DNA from: Spirochaetaceae bacterium
Lineage (GTDB): Bacteria > Spirochaetota > Spirochaetia > SZUA-6 > Fen-1364
DNA: 21,255 nt
Direction of reading: 5' to 3'
Assembly: GCA_003141795.1 (NCBI GenBank)
Contig: PLNO01000119.1
Location: forward strand, 1 to 21,255
Part shown: piece after piece, positions 14,544-21,255 of the stretch
How the letters are laid out: each line of letters opens with the position of its first letter
Position numbering within the stretch: position 1 is the first letter of the stretch
Program-made: the position numbers and the translations under genes
The notes under the pieces: generated by a model
Database searches by the model: none
Seen by the model: only the letters and a program-made list of their open reading frames with translations
What the model was told of the DNA's origin: nothing

Positions 14544-15308
14544 ATGCATCTTTTGAGACGTACCTCGATCGTGATACTGGCGCTGGCGGCCTTCGCTGTC
14601 GCCCCCCTCGGGGCGCAGAGCCCCGACTTCAACGCAATGCTGCGCGCCGTCGACGTGAACGGCAGCTTCACCAAGCTCGACTACTCCGCGGTGTTCACCA
14701 TCGTCACGCAGAAGCCCAATGAGAAGGATTCGGTGATCCAGGTCCGGCTCTTCCGCAGGGACGACCATGACCAGATCGTATGGATCATGCAGAAGCCCGA
14801 GGCGCAGAAGGGCCAGGGCTTCCTCAAGGTGGACGAGAACATCTGGATGTACGACCCGGAGTCCGGCAAGTTCAGCCACAGCACGATGAAGGAGCAGATC
14901 CAGAACTCCAAGGCCAAGAGCTCCGACCTCAAGCGGACTTCATACGTGGACGACTACGACATCGCCACCACTGCCGAAGGCGTGCTGGGCAAGTACCCCG
15001 TGTGGGTCCTCACCCTCAAGGCGAAGAACAATGAGGTGAGCTACCCGACGCTGAAGCTCTCCATCCGCAAGGACAAGCCCCTGATCCTGAAGGAGGAGGA
15101 CTTCAGCCTCTCCGACAGGCCCATGCGGACCGTGTACTTTCCCCCGACGTACATCGAGGTGGCGGGCAAGACGATCTCCTCCCAGATGCTTATCATCGAC
15201 GAGCTGAACAAGGGGGAGAAGAGCCAGCTCACGATCTCCGACGTGTCGGTGGCGCCGCTTCCCGACGCCACGTTCTCCAAAGCGTTCCTCGGCCAGTCAT
15301 CGAAGTAG
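14544..15308 (+). CDS. LolA-like outer-membrane lipoprotein-sorting family protein
   Basis: 254 residues with GGGAGG upstream of ATG 14544. A signal peptide ends around AQS (residues 24-26); there is no lipobox Cys, so the mature protein should be soluble in the periplasm. The body matches the LolA-like superfamily by its run of curved strands and the segment KGQGFLKVDENIWMYDPESG (89-108), followed by a Ser-rich stretch and YVDDYDIATT. I recall this pattern from the family annotated as outer membrane lipoprotein-sorting protein (PF17131 type). LolA folds carry a lipid or acyl chain in a hydrophobic cup. Between the ABC permeases and the barrel gene, its natural role is periplasmic carrier for the ABC unit. 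Whether the cargo is lipoprotein, free lipid or another amphiphile cannot be told. Confidence 0.85.
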   Translation: MHLLRRTSIVILALAAFAVAPLGAQSPDFNAMLRAVDVNGSFTKLDYSAVFTIVTQKPNEKDSVIQVRLFRRDDHDQIVWIMQKPEAQKGQGFLKVDENIWMYDPESGKFSHSTMKEQIQNSKAKSSDLKRTSYVDDYDIATTAEGVLGKYPVWVLTLKAKNNEVSYPTLKLSIRKDKPLILKEEDFSLSDRPMRTVYFPPTYIEVAGKTISSQMLIIDELNKGEKSQLTISDVSVAPLPDATFSKAFLGQSSK

Positions 15309-15316
15309 GGGGGATC

Positions 15317-16831
15317 ATGAAACGTATCACACTGTGCGCTGTGGCCCTCATGGCGGGGCTCGTCGCGCTGCCGCTTGCCGCGCAGGATGCGGGGCAAAGC
15401 TCGGGCCAATCATCCGCTCAATCCTCGGATCAGGCCTCGGGTGACGACATGTTCAATACCCCGGAGAGCGTCACGCAGACGACGGACCAGACCCAGAACG
15501 CCGCCCCGCGGGACGCGCTGTTGAAGGAGGCCACTCCGCGGATCACGGGGACCTTCACGAGCAAGGTGGCTGCCACGTGGAACTGGAACAACATCTGGAA
15601 CCAGGCCTTCGAGCTCTTCAACCCGTCCGCCTCCAGCATCAACCAGCAGCAGACCGGCGCCGCGATCGGATTCGTCGCCCGACCCGACACGGACATCAGC
15701 ATCACGGGAGAAGTCCGCACGTACTACCCGTTCACCCAGCAGATCACCGTGGGGACGGCCCCGAACACCACGACCTACGTGGTCCCGGACGTCACCATCT
15801 GGTCGTTGTATTCCAAGTTCACCTACGGGGACTCCCTCTTCCTCACCTTCGGGAAGCAGCCCATCAAGTGGGGCACGGGCTACTTCTTCAGCCCCGCGGA
15901 TGACGTCTTCGCGCAAACCGCGGTCGACGTGACGAACCCGACCGCTGACCGTGAGGGTCCCCTGGCCTTGAAGGTCCAGTATCCGATCCCCGGCACGATG
16001 GACAACCTGTACTTCTTCACGGCCATGCCCAGCTCGAACGATCCGACAGCGGTGGCGAACATGAAGCCGTCGGATGTGGCTGTCGCGGCAAAGGCGGAGT
16101 TCCTCTTCGGGAACACGGAGGTGGCAGCCGCAGGGTTCTACCAGGGCAGCGTCCGGCCCCAGGCCATCCTCATGGCGACCACGGGAACGAACAACTTCAA
16201 CTTCTTCGGAGAGGGCGTGGTTGCCTTCGCCAACCCCTCGGCGGATCCCTACCTCCAGAAATCCTCCACGGGGGTGTACTCCACCACCGACAGGAGCGCT
16301 GACACGATCTTCTCCGGCACTGCCGGCGTGATGTATTCCAATTCGGATTGGAACTTCACTTTCGTGACCCAGTACCTCTACAACGGATTCGGTTATGCTT
16401 CCCTCACGACGTCCGACCTTTTCACCGCCGCATTGGCAGGGAAGATCAGCGGTACGAGCCTCGCGAGCAATTTCTCTGGCCTGGGCAAGATCGGCCAGCA
16501 CTACGGGGTTGTGTACGCGTCGTGGACCTCGATCTTCAACTCGAAGACGGACGTCTCCATCCTGGCTCTGGCGAACCTCTCCGACGGCTCGGGCTACATC
16601 AATCCGACGATTTCCGTGACAACGCTCACCTACGTGAAAATCTCCGGGGGCGTGAGCCTCTCCTGGGGAGGTGCGGGAACCGAGTTCGCCGATCCCGCGG
16701 GATTGATCAGCTATTTCCCGACCCTCAACGGCCAGCCGAATCCCAGCTACGATCCGAGCTACAGCCCTCTCACCGCTCAGCCCACCATGGGGTTCACCCT
16801 CGGACTCAGCTTCGGGACGGCATCCTTCTAA
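15317..16831 (+). CDS. Outer-membrane beta-barrel, porin/export-like, partner of LolA-like gene
   Basis: 504 residues beginning 8 bases after the LolA-like gene, with a GGGGGG ribosome-binding site. Signal peptide 1-22 (ending LPLAAQ), then a Ser/Gln/Asp/Thr-rich low-complexity stretch (about 23-62). The rest is a long series of amphipathic strands ending LTLGLSFGTASF-like (GFTLGLSFGTASF), with terminal Phe as in BAM substrates. The segment LTFGKQPIKWGTGYFFSPAD (176-195) resembles the G-[RK]-Q-x-x-x-W-G pattern seen in DUF1302 and alginate-export type barrels. In proteobacteria, DUF1302 barrels are linked to LolA-fold proteins and RND pumps; here an ABC unit takes the pump's place. I infer an outer-membrane receiving or exit protein for whatever the LolA-like protein carries. 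Confidence 0.82.
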   Translation: MKRITLCAVALMAGLVALPLAAQDAGQSSGQSSAQSSDQASGDDMFNTPESVTQTTDQTQNAAPRDALLKEATPRITGTFTSKVAATWNWNNIWNQAFELFNPSASSINQQQTGAAIGFVARPDTDISITGEVRTYYPFTQQITVGTAPNTTTYVVPDVTIWSLYSKFTYGDSLFLTFGKQPIKWGTGYFFSPADDVFAQTAVDVTNPTADREGPLALKVQYPIPGTMDNLYFFTAMPSSNDPTAVANMKPSDVAVAAKAEFLFGNTEVAAAGFYQGSVRPQAILMATTGTNNFNFFGEGVVAFANPSADPYLQKSSTGVYSTTDRSADTIFSGTAGVMYSNSDWNFTFVTQYLYNGFGYASLTTSDLFTAALAGKISGTSLASNFSGLGKIGQHYGVVYASWTSIFNSKTDVSILALANLSDGSGYINPTISVTTLTYVKISGGVSLSWGGAGTEFADPAGLISYFPTLNGQPNPSYDPSYSPLTAQPTMGFTLGLSFGTASF

Positions 16832-16841
16832 GAACGCACCG

Positions 16842-16861
16842 GGGGGGCCGCACGGCCCCCC
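16842..16861. terminator. GC-rich hairpin between convergent genes
   Basis: GGGGGGCC and GGCCCCCC form a perfect 8-bp stem with loop GCAC, 10 bases after the barrel gene's stop. It lies between this rightward operon and the leftward MetE-like gene ending at 16930. There is no T run on either side, so it is not a textbook intrinsic terminator. Position and stability suggest it ends or protects both transcripts. Confidence 0.6.
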
Positions 16862-16929
16862 GTATCTGCCGCCATGCGCGCCCCTGGGCCGCGCAGATCA
16901 CCGCTTCCGTGCCCGGCCGGGCGGCCGGC

Positions 16930-17958
16930 CTACACCGGCTCCGCCACCTCCGCATGGAGGGCGAGCAGCGCGGGGAGCGTTTCTGGGGGCCTTCGGCCCA
17001 TGCCGCATTCCGTTGCCACACCGAACTCGGGAGAGGACTTCAGGGCTGCCTGGATCCGGGCGCGCGCCCCCTCTGCGCCGTCCGTCGCATGGATGAGGCC
17101 GAGGTAGAGCTCGGTCCCTGGCTTCAGGGAAAGGTGGGAAAGGGGCGCGAAAAACGCCTCGTCGCTCCTCTCCCTGGGCACCGGCATGTGGATCCAGTGG
17201 ATGGGGTGGTGCACGCCTGCTGAGAGCTTGTTCGCCACCTCGACGAGGAGGCCTGCGTCTGCGGGCTCCGCGAACCGCTTGCGCCCGAAGTCTCCGTAAC
17301 AGAGGTGGTAACCGAGCTCCACGGGGCCGGCGACTGCATTGCCCAGCCGAACGAGGCGGTCGATGACGCCGCCCCTCACATTACCGAGGTGCGAGGTCCA
17401 GACCCCCTCCAGGAGGGCGAGCTCCACGGCCACGTCCCACTGCACCGATAGATCGTCGGCCGGTATCGCGGCGCAGATCTCCTTGAGCTCAGCGAGCATG
17501 CGCCGCTCGTAGGGCTGCTCCACGGCAGCCTGCGAGTCGGGATGCACGAACCTGTTCACCACCGCAAGCGGCGTGGGAAGGCTCACCTGGAACCGCATCT
17601 TCTTGGGAATCACGCCCGCCTTCTTCAACCTCTTGAACACGGCGTACGAGGCCTGCGCCGCCTCGGAGTATCCCAGAGCCCCGAACGAGAGGGACTTCGG
17701 ATCGGTATCGGGACGAAGACGGACGCGGGGATACTCGGCGTAATGACCGGGCTCAGGGGGGATCGCCTCGAAAAACGGGAGGTTCGACAACAGGGGTTGC
17801 TGCCAGCGGATCCAGTTCTTCCGGGCCCCGGTTTCACCGTCGGGGATCCGGCGCAGATGGCTGCCGAGGACCGACGACACGGTGGACATCACCTCTTCCG
17901 CATCGCTCAGGGGAACGCTGCCGACCAGCATGGCACCACGGGGCTTTGCGTCCTTCAT
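16930..17958 (-). CDS. MetE C-terminal-like (UROD/methionine synthase superfamily) protein
   Basis: 342 residues from ATG 17958. That start is chosen because AAGGAGAG lies just upstream and the conserved barrel opens with GAMLVGSVPL; the frame is also open to a GTG at 18033. The protein looks like a single TIM-barrel domain of the cobalamin-independent methionine synthase type. Probable zinc ligands are visible: His218 and Cys220 (H-x-C, in LGYHLCYGDFG) and Cys318 in ATECGMGRRPPETLP near the C-terminus. At about half the length of MetE it lacks the N-terminal folate-binding half, so it probably transfers methyl groups from another donor or does something different; the true substrate is unknown. 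It lies 90 bases downstream of the nitroreductase gene, with a long hairpin over its ribosome-binding site. Confidence 0.75.
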   Translation of the reverse strand: MKDAKPRGAMLVGSVPLSDAEEVMSTVSSVLGSHLRRIPDGETGARKNWIRWQQPLLSNLPFFEAIPPEPGHYAEYPRVRLRPDTDPKSLSFGALGYSEAAQASYAVFKRLKKAGVIPKKMRFQVSLPTPLAVVNRFVHPDSQAAVEQPYERRMLAELKEICAAIPADDLSVQWDVAVELALLEGVWTSHLGNVRGGVIDRLVRLGNAVAGPVELGYHLCYGDFGRKRFAEPADAGLLVEVANKLSAGVHHPIHWIHMPVPRERSDEAFFAPLSHLSLKPGTELYLGLIHATDGAEGARARIQAALKSSPEFGVATECGMGRRPPETLPALLALHAEVAEPV

Positions 17959-17963
17959 GGGCC

Positions 17964-18015
17964 TCTCCTTTCCCGAACGGGCTCTTGTGCAGAATGTAGC
18001 CGTTCGGGAAGGAGA
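17964..18015 (-). promoter_or_regulatory. 5' UTR hairpin sequestering the ribosome-binding site
   Basis: In the leftward transcript, TCTCCTTCCCGAACGG (18015-18000) pairs with CCGTTCGGGAAAGGAGA (17980-17964): 16 bp with a single bulged A and a 19-base loop. The 3' arm contains the Shine-Dalgarno AAGGAG of the MetE-like gene, and the 5' arm supplies the complementary TCTCCTT. The ATG lies only 5 bases beyond the stem. Folded, this should hide the ribosome-binding site, so expression probably needs an RNA-remodelling event such as ligand or protein binding, temperature change or ribosome passage. No known riboswitch consensus was recognised. Confidence 0.7.
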
Positions 18016-18048
18016 AAACAATCGAAGCTGCACCCCCGCGGGTGCCCC

Positions 18049-18915
18049 TTACTCCTCCCAGCTCACCTCGTATTCGGTGTTCTTGTCGGGGAGGGAAACG
18101 ACGGGCGGGCGGAAGCTCCAATGCCCAGAGACGCCCGTCTCACGCGCTGCAAGCTCGAAATGGCACATGGCGATCCCGATATCCGCCCTCTGGATATCCT
18201 CCAGCTTGACGATCCTGCCCGCGATCCCCGCCCTGTACCCGGATGTGCGCTGCAGGTAGAAGTGCCACGCCCCGCCGGCCCGCACGACGCGCCAGGGCTG
18301 CTTGTTCGATGCCGACGGCGCAAGACGCAGCATGTCGAGGGCGGCGGCGTACCGGCCGGCCGCGCCCCGGGACAACGGCGCATCGAATGCGGCGTCGAAG
18401 AACAGCTCCTCCCAGGGTTTGCGCCTGTCGCCGCCGACGCGCATGCGCAGCCCCCCGGCGCGCGCAGCTTGCTGGTCCCCGATCGTGCCGACCGCCACCA
18501 CGGCGGGGATCCGCTCGCCAGCCGTGACGCTGATCCGCCGGGAGAAGGAGCTGCGGCTGAACGTGCCGCCCAGCCAGCAGGACCCGAGCCCCAGGTCCGT
18601 GGCGGTGAGGACGAGCTGCTCCATCAGGTAGCCGTAGTCCTCCAGGTAGAGCCCCGTGGGCGCGGCGGCGCCGATGAGGAACCCGGTTGCGGACTTGATG
18701 AAGCCGTAGGTTCCCAGGCCGCGCAGCGCCGTGCCGTCTCCGTCCTCGGCGGCGACGAGCTGGAAACGCGGCCGTGTCCCCAGAGGGCCGGGACCCGTCG
18801 CGGCAGCGGCCTCGGCAAGCGTTCGCCGTACGTGGGCGGGGATCGGCTCGGGAAGATATTCTCGGCAGGAAAAGCGACGCTGCACGAGGTCAGCGACGGG
18901 AACGGTGAAGCTCAT
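18049..18915 (-). CDS. Nitroreductase-family protein (TM-nitroreductase type)
   Basis: 288 residues. The N-terminal part has the nitroreductase FMN-binding start, LVQRRFSCREYLPEPIP (10-26). Next come YGFIKSATGFLIGAAA, YLEDYGYLMEQLVLTATDLG (90-109) and GSCWLGGTFSRSSF. In the second half SASNKQPWRVV (about 203-213) fits the conserved P-S-x-x-x-x-Q-P-W segment, and the end includes YEVSWEE. The arrangement resembles the putative TM-nitroreductase family (TM1586 type), in which two nitroreductase-like halves occur in one chain. Such enzymes use FMN and NAD(P)H to reduce nitro compounds or quinones, but members of this subfamily are poorly characterised. AAGGGG lies 10 bases before the ATG. The gene is divergent from the SrkA gene and upstream of the MetE-like gene on the same strand. 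Confidence 0.85.
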   Translation of the reverse strand: MSFTVPVADLVQRRFSCREYLPEPIPAHVRRTLAEAAAATGPGPLGTRPRFQLVAAEDGDGTALRGLGTYGFIKSATGFLIGAAAPTGLYLEDYGYLMEQLVLTATDLGLGSCWLGGTFSRSSFSRRISVTAGERIPAVVAVGTIGDQQAARAGGLRMRVGGDRRKPWEELFFDAAFDAPLSRGAAGRYAAALDMLRLAPSASNKQPWRVVRAGGAWHFYLQRTSGYRAGIAGRIVKLEDIQRADIGIAMCHFELAARETGVSGHWSFRPPVVSLPDKNTEYEVSWEE

Positions 18916-18962
18916 TGCGGATGTACCCCTTGGATACGATGGAGACTGCCACTAAACGGCCC

Positions 18963-18980
18963 TGCTGCGCAAGTGCAGCA
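18963..18980. repeat. Inverted repeat in the nitroreductase/srkA divergent spacer
   Basis: TGCTGC and GCAGCA are 6-bp perfect arms separated by six bases (GCAAGT). The repeat lies midway in the 117-base spacer between two divergent genes, where a shared regulator could bind. It could equally be chance. A -10-like TATAGT (19010-19015) lies rightward of it, about 20 bases before the srkA start, without a matching -35. Confidence 0.35.
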
Positions 18981-19032
18981 TGGGTCTATCCCCCTCCCCT
19001 CCCTGACGGTATAGTCCCAGAGGCAGGAGGCA

Positions 19033-20031
19033 ATGGTGACCGGCTCTTTTTCCCTGCTCTCCCCTGATCGGGCGCTCGGCGCCGTGGAGAGCGTGTGCGG
19101 CTGCACGCTCGACGGGACCATGGAGGGCTATCCCAGCTACGTGAACCGCGTCTACGGCGTCCGATCGGAAACCGGGGAGCGCTACGTGGTGAAGTTCTAC
19201 CGGCCCGGTCGGTGGGACAGGAACGCGATCCTCGACGAGCACCGCTTCCTGCTCGACTGCTCGGAAGCCGAGATCCCGGTTGTCGCGCCGCTCGTCGACA
19301 CCGACGGGGAGACGCTGCACGAGCTCGTGGCAAAGGAGGAAGGGGAGACGCAGACCTTCTTTTTTTGCGTGTTTCCGCGCATGGGGGGCCGCACGTTCGA
19401 GCCGGAATCGGCTGACGACCTCATCCGACTGGGTGCGCTCCTGGGAAGATGCCACGCGGTGGGGGAGAAGCGACCAGCGGCATCGCGCGCCGTGTGCTCG
19501 CCCCGGCCGCTGACCGCCTCCTTCGTGGAAGAGCTTCTCTCCCAGGGGCTCGTCCACCCCGAGTGCAGGGACGATTTCAAGTCCGTCTGCGCCGGGACCA
19601 TCGACCTCATCACCCCGCTCTTCCAGGGTGTGCCCGCCCAGCGGATCCACGGGGATTGCCACAGGGCCAACGTCATCGACCGCCCGGGGCAGGGCCTGGT
19701 GCTCATCGACTTCGACGACATGATGAGCGGGCCGGTGGTGCAGGACCTCTGGCTCGTGCTCCCCGAGCACGCGGAGAACAGCACGCGGGAGCTCGCCCTG
19801 CTCCTCGAGGGCTACGAGCCGTTCCACCCTTTCGACAGGGCGACGATTTCCCTCATCGAGCCGCTGCGGTTCATGCGCATGATCTACTTCCTCGCGTGGC
19901 GGGCGCGGCAGCGCAACGACCACTGGTTCCGGGAGAGCTTTCCCGACTGGGGCACCGAAGCCTTCTGGATCAAGGAGACGGAGGATCTCCGCGAGCAGGC
20001 AACCGCCGTGCGCGCGTCTCTGAACCGCTGA
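19033..20031 (+). CDS. srkA: SrkA (YihE)-type stress response Ser/Thr protein kinase
   Basis: 332 residues, close to the roughly 328 of E. coli SrkA, with similarity along the whole length. Visible are PSYVNRVYGV (34-43), the ATP-lysine strand YVVKFYRPGRW (Lys54), FCVFPRMGGRTFE (111-123), the catalytic loop RIHGDCHRANV with Asp208 and Asn213, the metal-binding DFDDMMSGPVVQDLW (Asp226), and the C-terminal RFMRMIYFLAWRARQRNDHW region. The fold is that of aminoglycoside phosphotransferases, but these motifs point to SrkA, a protein kinase known to protect cells during envelope and oxidative stress; a drug-modifying role is unlikely. AGGAGG sits only 2 bases before ATG 19033, while the adjacent GTG at 19036 has a better spacing of 5, so translation may really start one codon later. 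The gene is divergent from the nitroreductase. Confidence 0.87.
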   Translation: MVTGSFSLLSPDRALGAVESVCGCTLDGTMEGYPSYVNRVYGVRSETGERYVVKFYRPGRWDRNAILDEHRFLLDCSEAEIPVVAPLVDTDGETLHELVAKEEGETQTFFFCVFPRMGGRTFEPESADDLIRLGALLGRCHAVGEKRPAASRAVCSPRPLTASFVEELLSQGLVHPECRDDFKSVCAGTIDLITPLFQGVPAQRIHGDCHRANVIDRPGQGLVLIDFDDMMSGPVVQDLWLVLPEHAENSTRELALLLEGYEPFHPFDRATISLIEPLRFMRMIYFLAWRARQRNDHWFRESFPDWGTEAFWIKETEDLREQATAVRASLNR

Positions 20032-20053
20032 GGGCGGGCCGCGCGTCCTCAGC
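20027..20053 (+). terminator. Weak hairpin over the srkA stop codon
   Basis: GCTGAGG and CCTCAGC form a 7-bp stem with a 13-base loop, and the left arm includes the TGA stop. There is no T run directly after it. A second GC-rich pairing, CCGCC with GGCGG followed by TTTT (about 20052-20080), lies just downstream. Either could reduce read-through into the next gene, but neither is a strong intrinsic terminator. Confidence 0.3.
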
Positions 20054-20061
20054 CGCCAAAT

Positions 20062-20090
20062 TTGCGCCGGAGGCGGTTTTGGGGTAGTAT
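20062..20090 (+). promoter_or_regulatory. Putative promoter of the right-edge histidine kinase
   Basis: TTGCGC (20062-20067) and TAGTAT (20085-20090) are spaced 17 bases apart. Transcription would start near 20097, only about 8 bases before the ATG at 20105. That would exclude the GAGGG (20092-20096) that otherwise looks like a Shine-Dalgarno. Either the transcript is nearly leaderless or the real promoter is further upstream. Confidence 0.35.
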
Positions 20091-20104
20091 CGAGGGTCGT
20101 TGGC

Positions 20105-21255
20105 ATGAAGCTCCGAGCCCGTCTCCTCTTTATCACAGTATGCGCCCTTCTGATCCCCGTGCTCGTCGCCATCGCCGTGGCGGCGGCGGTGGTCGTGGAG
20201 AGCAGCGGCCGCTCGCAGGAAGCGCGCTTCCGCTCCGCGCTGGACCTGATCCAGAAGGACATCTCCGATACCGAGCAGCGCTACCGCACCACGATAGCCC
20301 GCGTGGCCATCTCCCCGATCCTCCAGGACAAGGTGTACGTGTACAACAAGTACTGGGGCTTCTTCAGCAAGGACACGCTTGACAGCGACATCGCCGTGCT
20401 CCGCGACGAGCTGGAGAACAGGCTCCTCTCGGAATCCGTCGACACCATCGCCGTCTACAGGACCGAGGCCATGCGCTATACCTCGGTCGTCGTCGTTGGC
20501 AACTCCACCTACATCCGCGACAGCGTGCCGCGCGACAGGCCCGGCCTCCTCGTGGGACAGCCCGAATACGCCCAAACCCCCGACGGGTTTTACGCCACCT
20601 TCTACATGCCCGTGTTCCGCGACGGTGAGGAGATCGGCATGCTCGCCATGCAGAAGGCCTTCAACCGCGGATACCTGGAGGCGCTGTCGCTGCGCTTCAA
20701 CATCGGCATCGCGCTGTATGCACAGGGCCTCTACCGATACTCCTCGCTTCCCGGCATCGACGCGGCGGGCGTGCTCTGGACACGGTCCCATCCCATGACG
20801 GGCGGTCCCTTCTCGGGGACCTACCGTTTCGAAGGCAGGCTCTACAAGTACCTCGGGTCCTTCTTCGACATGGGAAAGACGACGAAGTTCTTCCTCTTCG
20901 TCGGCGGACCCTCCTCCATCACGCGGGCCGACTGGTGGCAGAACTTCACGCGCCTGTCCATCATCCCCCTCATCTGCGTGGCCTTTGCCACGGTCCTCTT
21001 CCTCATCTGGGGAAGCGCGGTCATCAGGGCGATCAGTCCTCTTCTCACCGCATCGGAGGCGGTGGGACGGGGACAGTACAAGGTGAGCCTGCCGGTAGAG
21101 CGGCGGGACGAGTTCGGCGAGCTGTACCGCGGCTTCTCCCGCATGGCGGAGCAGCTGGAGGAGAACGCCGCCGGGCTGGAGGAGAGCAAGCGCATGCTCG
21201 TCACCAGCGAAAAGATGGCGGCAGTGGGGCGTTTTTCCGCGGGGGTGGCGCACGA
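20105..21255 (+). CDS. Sensor histidine kinase with Cache-like sensor, truncated by window end
   Basis: 383 complete codons are visible and the frame is open at the right edge. Order: membrane helix 1 (about 7-29), a large periplasmic sensor of about 250 residues with a Cache-like look (YRTTIARVAISPILQDKVYV, then DTIAVYRTEAMRYTS and FYMPVFRDGEEIGMLAMQK), membrane helix 2 (about 285-307), and HAMP (about 308-360, with PLLTASEAVGRGQY and DEFGELYRGFSRMAEQLE). The HisKA segment SEKMAAVGRFSAGVAHE follows, placing the phospho-acceptor at His383, the last full codon. A VAHE ending is typical of NtrB/AtoS-like kinases, which often pair with sigma-54 activators; the ATPase domain and any partner regulator lie outside the window. 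A GAGGG precedes the ATG by 8 bases. Confidence 0.88.
   Translation, partial: MKLRARLLFITVCALLIPVLVAIAVAAAVVVESSGRSQEARFRSALDLIQKDISDTEQRYRTTIARVAISPILQDKVYVYNKYWGFFSKDTLDSDIAVLRDELENRLLSESVDTIAVYRTEAMRYTSVVVVGNSTYIRDSVPRDRPGLLVGQPEYAQTPDGFYATFYMPVFRDGEEIGMLAMQKAFNRGYLEALSLRFNIGIALYAQGLYRYSSLPGIDAAGVLWTRSHPMTGGPFSGTYRFEGRLYKYLGSFFDMGKTTKFFLFVGGPSSITRADWWQNFTRLSIIPLICVAFATVLFLIWGSAVIRAISPLLTASEAVGRGQYKVSLPVERRDEFGELYRGFSRMAEQLEENAAGLEESKRMLVTSEKMAAVGRFSAGVAH

Noticed and set aside
19033..20031. Aminoglycoside phosphotransferase (antibiotic resistance) reading of the kinase gene.
   Set aside because: The fold is shared, but full-length motifs (VVKFYRPGRW, DFDDMMSGPVVQDLW, matching length) point to SrkA/YihE, a protein kinase.
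19970..21253. A 427-codon minus-strand open frame at the right edge.
   Set aside because: The plus strand there encodes an evident histidine kinase; the minus frame has no domain and begins at the window edge by chance.

Overview
The window is high-GC DNA (about 60% or more by eye) from a bacterium with an outer membrane. Many products have a signal peptide and a beta-barrel C-terminus, and a LolA-like periplasmic protein is present. The mix of FecR-domain protein, small barrels and a MacB-type ABC / LolA-like / barrel operon fits Spirochaetota as I know that group, but this is inference. Genes end in TAG, TAA and TGA, so the standard code applies. No tRNA, rRNA, IS element, phage or CRISPR was seen.

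Layout. (1) 1-291, minus: the N-terminal part of an FAD-binding ferredoxin-reductase-like oxidoreductase, cut by the left edge. (2) 444-4445, plus: a PurD-like ATP-grasp enzyme, a FecR-domain protein interrupted by an in-frame TGA, an outer-membrane barrel, and two tandem paralogous small barrels. The run closes with a strong terminator at 4462-4490. (3) 4600-8762, minus: a marR-ABC-ABC operon for a heterodimeric multidrug-type exporter, with one degenerate and one canonical ATP site as in LmrCD/TM287-288. A perfect palindrome lies at the probable marR transcription start. (4) 8881-16831, plus: an OmpR-type response regulator and histidine kinase, then a MacB/LolD-type ATPase, two FtsX-type permeases, a LolA-like periplasmic protein and a large barrel. 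Together the last five can span inner membrane, periplasm and outer membrane. (5) 16930-18915, minus: a nitroreductase, then a MetE-C-like zinc methyltransferase homologue whose ribosome-binding site is inside a long hairpin. (6) 19033-21255, plus: a SrkA (YihE)-type stress kinase and a sensor histidine kinase cut by the right edge just after its phospho-acceptor His.

How it works together. The window is dominated by envelope biology: a MarR-controlled drug exporter, a two-component-controlled trans-envelope ABC/LolA/barrel system, and a FecR/barrel cluster of unknown role. The nitroreductase and SrkA suggest redox or stress handling. The strongest leads are the five-gene trans-envelope system, the in-frame TGA at a probable Trp codon of the FecR gene, and the hairpin masking the ribosome-binding site of the MetE-like gene.
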